Positions 11,601-23,600 of a stretch of DNA of 64,000 bases are shown piece after piece (positions within the stretch are counted from its first letter, which is position 1; every line of letters begins with the position of its first letter). Location of the stretch: contig BTPG01000006.1 of assembly GCA_036245525.1 (NCBI GenBank), positions 93,616,650 to 93,680,649 of the forward strand, read 5' to 3'. A program made the translations under genes and the position numbers. The notes beneath the pieces are model-generated. The model was not told where the DNA came from. It saw only the letters and a program-made list of their open reading frames with translations, and searched no databases. Origin of the DNA: Semisulcospira habei (taxonomy: Eukaryota > Mollusca > Gastropoda > Semisulcospiridae).

Positions 11601-14600
11601 CTCTCGCCGCTGGCACACCACCACTACACCGGACCTGGCGCTTTGCACTGAAGATGTTCATAAGTGCCTCAGCAGAACAGTAGGACCACAGCTAGGAGGA
11701 AGTGACCACCGCCCTATCCTCCTAACCCTAAAAGGATGCACAGCAGCTAGCTCGCCACACCGGCCAAGATGGAACTACCGAAAGGCAGACTGGCATTTGT
11801 TCAGTATCCGAACAAATGAGCTAATGCAAGACCTCACTGTGTCTGGAAGGAACATCAACAATGTGGTCAGAGAGTTTAATGACATTATCAGTAAGGCAGC
11901 CAAGGAATCCATACCTCGAGGGGTCCGGAAAAACTACACCCCATACTGGACCGCAGATCTTCAGAAAGCACATGACAACCTCACTAGGGCCAGAGAAGAC
12001 GCTGAAACCAACCCCAGCCAAGAAAACAACATCAAGCTACAACACAGTAAGGCCCAGTATCTGAAGATAAAGTTGGAGTGCACAAGAAGAAGTTGGAGAG
12101 AGAAGACTGCAAGACTAAACATGGACAGGGACACCACGAAGTTGTGGAGACTGACCAAGGCATTGAACGATGAGGGCACCAGGGAACAGAAGATCACCTT
12201 GGAAGAAGAAGGGAAAGCACTGACTGGTAGGAAAGCTGCAAACATGTTTGCACAGATCTATGCGAAAGAAAGTGACATCACTGTCCCACGAATGCTTGCG
12301 AAAGAAATCAGACAGGAAGAAAGAGAGAGAACAAGAGATGTGAACATCCATGATGCAATGAAGAAGGACATCACCCTTCCAGAACTGAAGATGGCCATCA
12401 AACAGCTGAAGAAGAAAAAATCTCCAGGTCCAGACAGCATCTCAAACGAGATGTTACAACACCTTGGCAACACTGCCTTAATGAAGCTACTGGACATCTT
12501 TAACCACAGCTGGAGAGGAGGACAGGTACCCCAGTGCTGGAAGGAAGCCAGGATGATCCCAATTTTGAAGAAAGGGAAGAATAAGTCCAAAGCCCTGAGT
12601 TATCGCCCCATCAGCCTGACAAGTTGTGTGTGCAAGACCATGGAGCGCATCATCAACAAGCGCCTGCAGTGGTACCTGGACTCTGAGAGCATTATCGTGC
12701 CAGAGCAAGCTGGCTTCAGAAGCTACAAGAGTACAGAAGACCAGACAACACACCTTGCACAGGTCATAGAAGATGCCTTTCAAGATCAGAAGGTGACATT
12801 AGCTGCCTTCATTGACCTACAGAAGGCTTTCGACAAGGTGTGGAAGGATGGTCTCCTTGTGAAACTCCTTCGCAGTGGCATCCAAGGGAATATGTACCGG
12901 TGGACCAAGTCATACCTGCACAATCGCAGAGCCCGTGTGACAGTGGATGGGTACTGTGGCCAAAAAGTGCTGTTGCGTCAAGGGGTGCCACAGGGGGGAG
13001 TCCTGTCACCGACACTGTTCATACTTTTCATCAACGACCTTGTGCCAGAGCTACCAAAAGGAGTACACGCAGCCCTGTACGCAGACGACCTGGTACTCTG
13101 GTGCACAGAAGAGTATGCAACAACTGCTACATACAGGATGCAGCTAGCCCTGGACAGGATGACAGACTGGACCAACAACTGGTGTGTGACCATCAACACA
13201 GAAAAATCATCAGCCACACTCTTCTCTCTCTCCAACAAGGCAAAGGCTGGCAACCTAACACTGGACAACACCCCGCTGCGGTATGAAGACCAACAGACAT
13301 ACCTGGGAGTCACCCTTGACAAGAGGCTGACGTGGAAGCCGCACATTTGGAATGCAGAAGCGAAAGCTAGAAGAAAGCTGAACATCATGAGAAAACTGGC
13401 TGGAACACAATGGGGAGCCAATGAAAAGATCCTCAAAAATGTATATCAAGGCACAGTGAGACCACACCTTGAGTACGGATCTAATGCATGGTTGACGGCA
13501 GCCCAGTCACACCAGCAGACCATTGACAGAGTTCAGAACCAGGCACTGCATATCATCACCGGCGCAATGAGATCCACACCAATTGAAAAGATGGAAGAGA
13601 CAACGGGCATCCCACCCCTGCGCATGAGAAGAGATTGCAAAGCCTTGATACAGTCCACAAAGGTCAAGTCTTCCAAAGACCATCCTATGAACGCTAGGAT
13701 GAAACAACCAACCTCAGGGAGACTGAAAAGATCAAGCTTTGTGAAGGAGACGAGAGCACTGCAGAGAAAACACCAGGCAAAGCTGCCTGCGCAGGTAGAG
13801 GCTCTGAATCCTGCTAGCGACCTTCCACCTTGGGAAAGTAAGCCAGAAAACATCACCATCTCTTCCACGGTACCCTACATCACCACCAGAGATGAGCACA
13901 GCACTGTGAGCAAGAAAGCCCTGACACTGGCCATGCTTGAAGAAAAGTATCCACAGGAAGCATGGATACGGGCATACACCGATGGATCAGCCACAGATGC
14001 AGTTCAGGATGGAGGGGCTGGGGTGTACATTCAGTACCCAAACGGAAAATGGCAGGCAGAGGCAGTACCAACAGGCCTTCACTGCACAAATTACAGAGCT
14101 GAGGTGGAAGCCCTAGTCCGCGCAGCTAACACCCTTAGTGGCACTGCAGACCCTGATGCCCAGATTGTCTTCCTTACTGATGCCATGTCTGTCCTTGAGG
14201 CAGCAACAGCAAGCAAACTGCCACGTCTACAAGAGGCACTGCAAAACATCAAGTGCACCAGACTGGTGCTGCAGTGGATCCCTTCACACTGTGGCATCTA
14301 CGGCAATGATGAAGCTGACAGAATGGCAAAAGTGGGCGCAGAGAAAGAACAAGATGAAAATGGAGTCAGCTTCACAGAGATGAAGACCATCATTAAATCT
14401 GTGTACAGACCACCACAACGGCCCCTAGACAGTTACCATCAGCTGTCCAGACAAGAGCAGGTGACCATCTTTCGTCTGAGGACCGGGCACAACCGACTCA
14501 ATTTCCACCTGCACAGACGCTTCCACCTCGTGCCATCTCCCCTGTGCCCTTGTGGAGAAGCAGAGCAGACCGCAGAGCACATCCTCCAGGACTGTGGGAA

Positions 14601-17600
14601 CCACCAGCCGCTGAGGGAGGAGATATGGCCGAAGCCCGCCACTCTACAAGAGAAACTGTACGGGCCTGTGGAGGCGCTACAGAAGACCACAGATTTCATT
14701 TTGAGAGCCAAACTCCAAGTGTGACGGCGTTCGAGAAGAAGAACTATAACCATATGCAGTATTTATCTGCCACCATCCCTGCGGGTCTGTAGTCATGATA
14801 TTTTTAACTTGGTAGATCAGCTGCCCCTTTATTTTCATGGAAGATTTTAACGGTCACGCTCACCTGTGGGGTAGTGACCACTATGATGGCAGAGGTCAAA
14901 TGCTAGAAGATGTTGTTTCTCAACTTAACCTATGTGTTTTTAATGATGGTTCAGGTTCAGGATCTAGTTCTGTTCTAGACCTCACTGTGTGTGATCTTTC
15001 ACTCATGCTGGACTTTGACTGGAAGGTCCACGACGACCTGTGTGGTAGTGACCACTTCCCAGTAGTCCTGTCATCGGTCAGCTGTGGGGAGGATCCACCG
15101 GTGGGGCGCTGGAATCTCAAGAAAGCTAACTGGCCTCTGTTCGCCTCCCTCTGTCAGTCTCGTATTACAGAGGAGGTGGTCATGTCAGCTGAAGAGCCTG
15201 TTTCGTCTTTTACTACTATTTTGTTGGACGTAGAAGTTGATAGCGTCCCTAAAACTTCCGCATCAGTCCCTCGGAAGCCGAGAGTACCGTGGTTCACTGA
15301 AGAGTGCCGTAAGGCCCAAAAAGTGCGCAAATCTGCTCAGCGACGTGCTTTCCGTAATCCGTCGCAAGTGAATATTTTAACCTTTAAAAGACAGAGGGCG
15401 AAAGCCCGGTACATTTTTAAACGTGAACGCCGTGCTTCCTGGAGACGCTTCGTCTCATCTTTAACTTCTCGGACTCCGTCCCAGAAAGTCTGGAAGGCTG
15501 TTCGGGGAATTAGGGGCAGGGGTGGCTCGGCTTCTGTCGGCTATCTTAGAGATGGTGCCAGCTTGGTCACAGATAAAAAAGCTGTGGCCAATTTGCTTGC
15601 CTCCACCATTGCTCATAATTCTTCAACAGAGCATTATTCACCCTTCTTCCAGAGAGAGATGGAGAAGCGAGAGTCTCGTATTTGTGATTTTAAGTCTGAT
15701 AACTCAGAAGACTGTAATGCCCCTTTTTCATTATCAGAATTGCAGCAAGCCTTGCAGAAATGTAATGACTCTGCTGCTGGCCTAGATACCATCCACTATC
15801 AATTCCTAACGCATCTGCCTGAGAGGTCACTCCTTGTACTTCTCAAGGCCTTTAACCATATCTGGAGAACTGGCCATTTTCCGCCGGCTTGGCACCAGGC
15901 TGTGGTTGTGCCGATCCCCAAGCCGGGTAAGGATCCTTCCGACCCAGGCAACTACCGGCCTATCGCTTTGACATCATGTTTATGTAAAACTATAGAGCGC
16001 CTGGTCAACGCTCGCCTGGTGTGGCATCTTGAGTCACAGGGTCTCCTCACAGACCTCCAGTGCGGTTTCCGGCGCTTCTGTAGCACAACTGACCATTTAG
16101 TTCGCTTTGAATCATTTATTCGAGATGTTTTTGTCAACAAGCAGCATGTCTATGCAATTTTCTTCGATCTTGAGAAGGCATATGACACTACCTGGAAGTA
16201 TGGCATAATGTCTGACCTGTTGGACATGGATTTTAAAGGGCGCCTGCCCGTTTTTATTCACAATTTTTTGTCTAACCGGTCATTCCATGTCCGTGTGGGC
16301 TCCACCCTCTCTGACTCCTTTGAGCAGGAGATGGGTGTCCCGCAGGGCAGCATTCTATCTCCTTTTTTATTTAGTATTAAAATTAATAACATTGTAAAGG
16401 CCATCAAGGATGATTCTGAATGCTCTTTGTTTGTTGACGACTTTGCTTTGTGCGCACATGGTCGAGGACTTGCGTCCCTTAAGAGGTGCTTGCAGCTGTG
16501 CGTTGATCGCATCCAGCGGTGGGTGTCTCTCAATGGATTCAAGTTCTCGCCCTCCAAGACAATCTTGTGTGCATTTTACTAACCAGACGAAATTTTTTCC
16601 AGAACCTAGCCTGACCATTGCCGGAGTGCCAATTAAGGTGGCCGGGGAGGCAAAGTTTCGGGGGGGTTATCTTTGACAAAAGACTTACCTTCTGCAACCA
16701 TATTAATTTCCTCAGAACCTCTTGTCAGAAGGCTCTCGACGTTCTTCGTGTCGTTGGTCAAAATGACTGGGGTGCGGACCGTACTGTCTTACTTCGACTG
16801 TACCGGGCCCTTGTTCGGTCCAAACTGGATTACGGCTCTGTGGTGTATGGCTCAGCTTCCAAGTCTGTGCTACAGCGTCTGAACACAATTCACCATCAGG
16901 GTCTGCGGATATGTCTTAGGGCCTTCAGGACGTCTCCAGTTCCTAGTCTGTATGCCGAGGCAGGGGAGCCTTCTCTCAAGCTCCGCTGCATCCGCCTCAT
17001 GCTCAGCTATGTTCTGAAACTGAAGGCCCATCCAGGCAATCCGGCCTATGATTGTGTTTTTAAACCATCGTTTGCAGAGATTTACGATACCCGTCCGGGA
17101 GCGGTCCGTCCACTTTCTTTCCGTGTCCGACCTCATCTGCAGGCGGCCGGATTGGACCTGGACAGAGTTTCGGAATCCCTGCAACACATCACTCCACCTT
17201 GCTCTTACCAGTTCCTGACATTTTGCTGGACTTGACTGCCCACAAGAAAGACTCTACTCCACCAGCCATATACCAACAGAGCCTCAATGAACTCCTTTCA
17301 ATTTTTCCTGGCTATTGTCGTATCTATACGGATGGGTCAAAGTCTGAGGATGGGAGAGTGGCTGCGGCTGCGGTGTCCTCTCACCATCCTAGACGCCCAT
17401 TTAAGCACCGCCTCCCAGACCACTCATCTGTATTTAGTGCAGAACTGCAGGCAGTTCTGTTGGCACTCAGGCATGCTTATCGATCTAGAGAAAGGAACTT
17501 CCTGATTCTGTCTGACTCTCTTTCTGCCCTGCAGGCCCTTCAGGGCACGGGAAATTACCACCCACTGCTGGTGCAGATCAGAGAGCTTTACGCGGACTTG

Positions 17601-20600
17601 ATGAAGGAATATTATTACATAATTTTTATTTGGGTCCCAGGGCATGTGGGCATCGAAGGCAACAGAATCACAGATTCTGCTGCCAACGATGCCCGCAACG
17701 ACCCTGTCCTTGACACACAGACTGTTTATAGTGATTTTAGACATGTGGTTAGTGCGTACATAGCCCATGAGTGGCAGTCCGAGTGGGACAAAGAGGAAGG
17801 TAACAAGCTGCATGAAGCCCTTCCTAAGTTGTCCGATGGTCTACCTTATCGTTGCGGCAGCCACCATGAGGAGACTGTCCTTGCTCAGCTCCACATCGGG
17901 CACACGTATGTTACGCACTCTTATTTACTAAAACAGGAGGAGCGTCCATGGTGTTATGCCTGCGACGAGCAGTACTCTGTTCAACACTTTTTGCTGTCTT
18001 GTGCTGATCTAATCGACACAAGGTATAAGCATTTCACAGCAGACTCCTTGAAGGTTTTGTTCCGGGATGTGCCCCCGGACAAGATCTTCAGTTTTCTGAG
18101 AGAGTGCCATATTTTAAATAAGATTTGAGCGTTTATAGACTATGCTGTTTCTATTATTTTGACCTTTTTGAGTCTATCGACGTTTTCTTTAAAGACCTGT
18201 GCAACATTTTAGCCTGACATTTTAAAGGGATATTTGCATCATGTTTTAAGACCTTTCTTTTAGTCTGGCTGACCAGATTTTTACCCTTCCCGCGTGAGAT
18301 GGCCTTAGTTGCCTGCTCGGCGTTAAACCCAAATAACTAACTAACTAACCTTTGGCTGTCGGTAGCATTTTAGGTCAAGGGGATTCCTACAGGAATCACC
18401 ACATCCAGAGTGCTACCGACTGCCAAAGGGTTCAAAAAATATAAAGGTAGTCAATTTTTAAAAAGTCTTTTTTATCTGAAAATGTGCATTGTTTTGTAAT
18501 TGTCCTCACTAAGGTATCTCTGTCTTTTGGGGGATTTTCTTTGAGTTAGCCCTGCTTATGAGCTATAAGGGGTTTTGTTGTTTTTCTTTGTTTATTTCCC
18601 TGTTTCTGCTGCATGTTTTCAGGGTCACTTGATAGAGTCTGTGGGCTGGAACTGGCAGAATGCTAACGAAAAGACGACGGGCGCAATACTCCTGGGTACT
18701 AGTAAAGGTAAAAGCCAAGATTGTTATTTGCAAGTGTATTGTTAACTTGATTATTGTTTCATATTTATGATTACCATTATCATTACTACTTCTACTACTA
18801 GGGGCAGCTAAGGTCAGCTTCGGTCCTAGATTCCTTTGCTTGCTGGATTTTTAGTGAGACCTTAGTCTAAGAATTCAGTACATGCTTTGAACACTTGCTA
18901 TGGGGACGCTTATGCTGTACCCTGGGCTAAATTGTCTGTGTGAGCATATCCACTCTGCCAAATTTCATGGAAGTTCTGATGTGTTTTACTTCATTTGTAC
19001 ACAATGGTCAATCCTGATTAACTGTTTGGCTGTCGGTAGCACTTTTTTTTTGTCAAGGTGTTTCCTCAACAAAAAGCATAACCAATAGCTAAAGCATTGA
19101 TGTTGTGTTTACCTTTGTTCCTCTTTCAGGTCTGATTTTTGAGACTGAACTCACTCAGTTTGATGACAGAAGTTTCTTCCAAGGCACCATAGAAATATAC
19201 TTGAAACAAGTATGTATCAGCTTATCGGTGTAGGGGCAGTGGCATCTTCCAAATTTGGCAGATTTAAAATGCTGTATTATGCATTCCTGTATAATGAAGT
19301 CACAGTATCATTTATTTCCTCAAAAACATTACATGACTAACTGGAAGTGTCTACTTACTCACACAATTTTAGCCTAAGAACCCGTTATGCCCCTGCACAA
19401 CCTGGGAGGCACTCGGGGAACCCCCAGAGGGGCCGAGAGTTGTCTCCCGTGCTTGCCCATCCGGTTCCGAGTCATACGATGATTCCTCAGTCAGTCTACT
19501 TAGCTTGCGTCGTTCAGAAGTGTTTGCTTAGCCTCTGGTCTTGCCTGCGTGCGACCGGTTTGGAACCCGTACTGGACTTTGCTCGTGACTGTTCTTGGCC
19601 CTGCTACTTCTGCTGTGCTGGCCCTGGCTTTGTGCTGCGCTTCCTAGTGAGCTCCTGTTGTGCTGCTGCCTGTGGTCGCTTCTCGTCCCTTCTTCCTGCA
19701 CCCCCGCCTTCCATCGCCAACGGTGGTATGGAGGTGCCTTCCCCCGTTCCCGCTGCTGCGGAGAGGTAAGGTAGCTGTTATGGCCTTTGGCCAGCCTCCG
19801 GGCGGGATGCCAGTTCGTTGGAGCCCTTGGCTTCACGTGTTATATCTGACTACCATTTGCGCCGGACTTCGTCTTAGCTTGGCCCGGCCCCTGGGGCCGG
19901 CGCCCGTGCTCTTCACTGGCTTCAAGTGTGGTGTGGCTAGGCGCTTAATGCGCTGTGCTTTGTTCCTTGACAGCTTATGCTACGCTTCGCTGGCGGGGCC
20001 CCTCGCTCTCGCTCCTTCGCACGTTAGGGTCGCCATTGTAGGGCCTAACCCATATATGTTAGGTTGCTGGTGTAGGCATGGCCTCGAATGTTCGCCTTAG
20101 CTGGGCGGAGCCACGTGCTCTCGCTTGTACGCTTGCATGTGTATGATGTGTTGCAGTTGCCAGGTGAGGACCTGCACACTGTGCGGCGATTTCCAATGGC
20201 CAACGGACGACCACAAGGTCTGCCTTCCCTGCTCTGGCTACGCCTCAGACCGAGCCTGTGACATCTGCTCCCCCTGGCCTGAACTGAGGTGGTCTCAGTT
20301 ATGGAGCTTCTACAGGCGGGACCGGCCATCCCCTGTGAGTGACCCTCCCATTCAGGCGCCCCCCACTGTGCCCGGAGCAGCGACTTAACGGTATTGTGCC
20401 GACCCTGTGGAACAGACGCCGTGCCGAACGCGTGCACCCAGCACTGCTCGGAGAACTGAAGTCAATGCGCGGACACACAGCGCCTGCCTCATGGAGCCCA
20501 GCCCATGGGGACGCGCGTCATGCCCCCCCTTGTCCGCTATCAGTTCTCGCTCGTCTCTCACGCTTGCGGACTCTTCCGGGGAGTCCATATGCCGGCAGAG

Positions 20601-23600
20601 AGCCCGCCTCACTGAGCCCGGCTCTCAGAGACGAAGTGCCATGCGCCCGAAGACCTCAGAACCTTTGGAGCCCTCTCGAGCTTCCTACTACTCCCAGCGA
20701 TCCCGCTCTCCTTTGGATGCTCGTTGGAAGGACTGCCGCGTGCATCAGACGACCAGCAGCCTCCCCCCCCCCTCCTTCCCCCGATTGTTGACGCTGGCAA
20801 GCAGACCAAAAAGTTTAAGTCGCTCCCTCAGCCTCCCGGTTTTCGCGACATATGGGACGTCTTCTCCGCTCATCTGCTTACCGCCCCTCGGGAGACCGAT
20901 TTCTTCTCTGACCGTAGGTGGCCCCCTGGCCTTGACATCGCCTTTCATCAGGGATGGTACTCCGGACACTCCCAGGCCTTCGCCTGCCCCCTTCCCACGG
21001 TGGACCCGGCGGCCATCCTTCAGGCGGGCGGCCTCACCCTCCTCAAGCGGGCGATTTCCTGGGGCTTGGACAGTACTGCTACGCTCATTCGCAACACTCT
21101 TGCCTGCTCGGGCTTCCTTGAGCTACTCACCCAAGCCTTCGTTTGCAGGATCGAGGACGCATGGCATCCCTCCTTGACTCCCCTCCTCGGAGATCTCGCT
21201 CTCGCGGAAGCGGCCAATCGTGCAGCCTACCACTCGTCTGTCAATGCCATGGTGGCGTCCTCCAATTGTGACCTCATGTGTTGTGATGCCATTCTGCTGG
21301 CCTGTCGGATTATGCCTCTGGACTTGCGTAACCAGCTTTGCCGTGCCCCCCTGGGGGGACCCCTCCTCTTCGGCGACACCTGAAACTCGGTGAAGACGGC
21401 AAATGCGGATCGGTGACCTGGCAAGACTGCTCCCCCTCGCTTTCGTCCAGCCCGCAAGGCTACGGGTCGCGCCCTGCGGCTCCCCAGACCCCCTGCGTCC
21501 TCTGGTCCCGCCCCTCCGGGTGCTCCCCGCCGCCGCCCCGCCTTCGGCCGCCCTGGCCAAGTTGGCTCCTTTGCCCCCACCCGGCACCGCCCTGCCCGTC
21601 GCCCTGGGCGCGGGCGGGCCGCCTGACTCTTACGCTCCTCCGCCCCCGCCGTCCGTCCTGGGGTCTCCAGTCGGCGGGAGGCTTTCATAGTACAGCGAAG
21701 TTTGGCACTCGCTGTTCCCAGATGACCCCTGGATCCGGACCACTGTTACCGATGCCTTCGGATCTCCTTCCGCTCTCCTCCGCCGCTTCGTCACTCCCCT
21801 TGGTGGATCCCCGTGCCATCTGACGCGCGGAAGGCCAGCGCCCTATGTGCAGAAGTCTCCTCCCTCCTGCAGAAGGCCGCCACAGAGGTGGTTGTGCACC
21901 CTGACACTCTAGCCTTCTACAGCCGCCTCTTTCTCGTACCCAAGCCGGGCGGAAAGTGGCGACCAGTCATCGACCTTTCGGCGCTGAACACCTTTATCGC
22001 CGCACCATCCTTCCACATGGAGACGGCCAGAGCCCTCAGAGCCTCTGTCCAGCCTTTGGACTTAGCGGTGAGCCTGGATCTATCCGACACGTATTTGCAT
22101 GTCCCCATTCACCCCGCCTCGAGGAGGTACATCCGCTTCGCCTGCGACGGTGTAGTTTACCAGTTCTGGTCTCTGCCGTTCAGTCTCAACTTCACCCCAT
22201 GGGTTTTTACCCGCCTGATGGACGCAGTGGTGGCCAAGGCTCGACAGTCATCGTCCAGTCCGACGTCCAACTACCTCGACGACCTTCTCTTACGCAACCA
22301 GTCGGTGGCCGTCCTAGCAGCGGACAGGGATGCGCTGATGCGGCTTTTGGCTCAGTTGGGGTTTCTGATCAACGCGGGCAAGTCGGACCTCACGCCCTCT
22401 CACCACTTCGTCCACCTGGGCATGGAGTTCGCCACCGACCTCAACAGAGTACGTTTGCCGGAGCAACGGGTGCAAAAGTTATCCACCTTGGCCGGCGAGT
22501 TAGAACAGCAGGACGCAGCCCCTGCCAGAGTCTGGCTTCAGCTCCTTGGCATGATGAATGCGGCCGCGGATCTCCTCCCCCATGGGCGTCTCTACTCCCG
22601 GCCGATACAGCTGCATCTCGGATCTCCTGCTTCACTGGTGCCCTTCCTCCGCCGATTTGACAGCCCTGGTACTGGTAACTCCGATGCTTCGCCACCACCT
22701 GCAGCGTTGGATGGATCCTGCGTGGCTGGCTATCAGAGTTCCCCCGGCTTCTCCTCCCCCCCAGTTATCTCTGTGTGTCGACGCAAGTCTCTTGGGTTGA
22801 GGTGCCCACCTACTACCGGACTTCAGCACGACGTCCGGCTCCTGGCCCCCAGAGCTAGCCTTCCGGCATATCAACTGGTTGGAGCTGCAAGCAGTTTGGC
22901 AAGCCCTCATCGCTTGGTAGACCCGACTTGGTCACCAGGAACTCCTGGTCCTCTCTGACAACGCGACAGTGGTGGTGTACATCCAGAAGCAGGGCGGTAC
23001 TCGCTCCCCCGACCTGTGTATGCTCCTCTACCATCTGATGCTCTGGTGCCAGGACCGCGGCATTTCACTCCGGGCCCGACACATTCCCGGTCACCTGAAC
23101 ATCTCTCTCTCGTCACGGCCAACTGCTACACACGGAGTGGACTCTTCGCCGAGACATCTTCCAGATGATCTGTACGCACTGGGAGACCCCTATGATCGAC
23201 TTGTTCGCCACGAGTTGGAACCACCAGCTTCCCCTCTTTGTCTCCCCGATCCCGGACCCTCTGGCCTGGGCAGTCGACGCACTCTCCATCCCCTGGGATG
23301 GACTCATAGCTTATGCTTACCCCCCCACGGTCCTTGTCCCCAAAGTCCTCCTCAAGCTTCGGGGATGCAATGTAGTCATCTTGCTGGTCGCCCCGTTCTC
23401 CTGGAACTGGTCTTGGACCACCGACCCCCTTAGCCTCGCCACCGACCCCCCCCCCCCCCCCCCCTGCGGCTACCCATGCCGGGGACCATGCTCAAGCAGC
23501 CTCGCCAATCGCACTTCCACCCATGCCCGGAGCGTCTCCTCCTTCATGCTTGGAGATTGTGCGGCACGCCCTCACTGCTAGAGGCTTCTCGAGTGCAGCA

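Larger units (their letters stand above)
5730..18348 (+). mobile_element. I/Nimb-like LINE, full length but interrupted
   Basis: A 14-bp target duplication, CCTTTGGCTGTCGG, flanks it at 5716-5729 and 18349-18362. The element starts CCCACTGGGCACCGG and ends in a TAAC repeat after GCGTTAAACCC. Removing the two inserted LINEs leaves about 6 kb in the usual order: 5' UTR, ORF1 with CCHC knuckles, ORF2 with endonuclease, RT and RNase H, and a short 3' UTR. The layout and TAAC tail fit the Nimb group of the I superfamily (clade inferred). Several frameshifts make it inactive. Confidence 0.85.
5711..18434. repeat. Family 2 hairpin MITE split by a nested LINE
   Basis: The left piece is TTAACCCTTTGGCTGTCGG (5711-5729). 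The rest resumes after the LINE and continues through the apex GATTCCTACAGGAATC to GCCAAAGGGTTCA at 18434. The right-hand TTAA has mutated to TTCA. This is the outermost and oldest layer of the nest. Confidence 0.85.

Noticed and set aside
19347..19769. 140-codon ORF near the E1 left end
   Set aside because: It starts inside the inverted terminal repeat and matches no Gag region. Treated as leader sequence.
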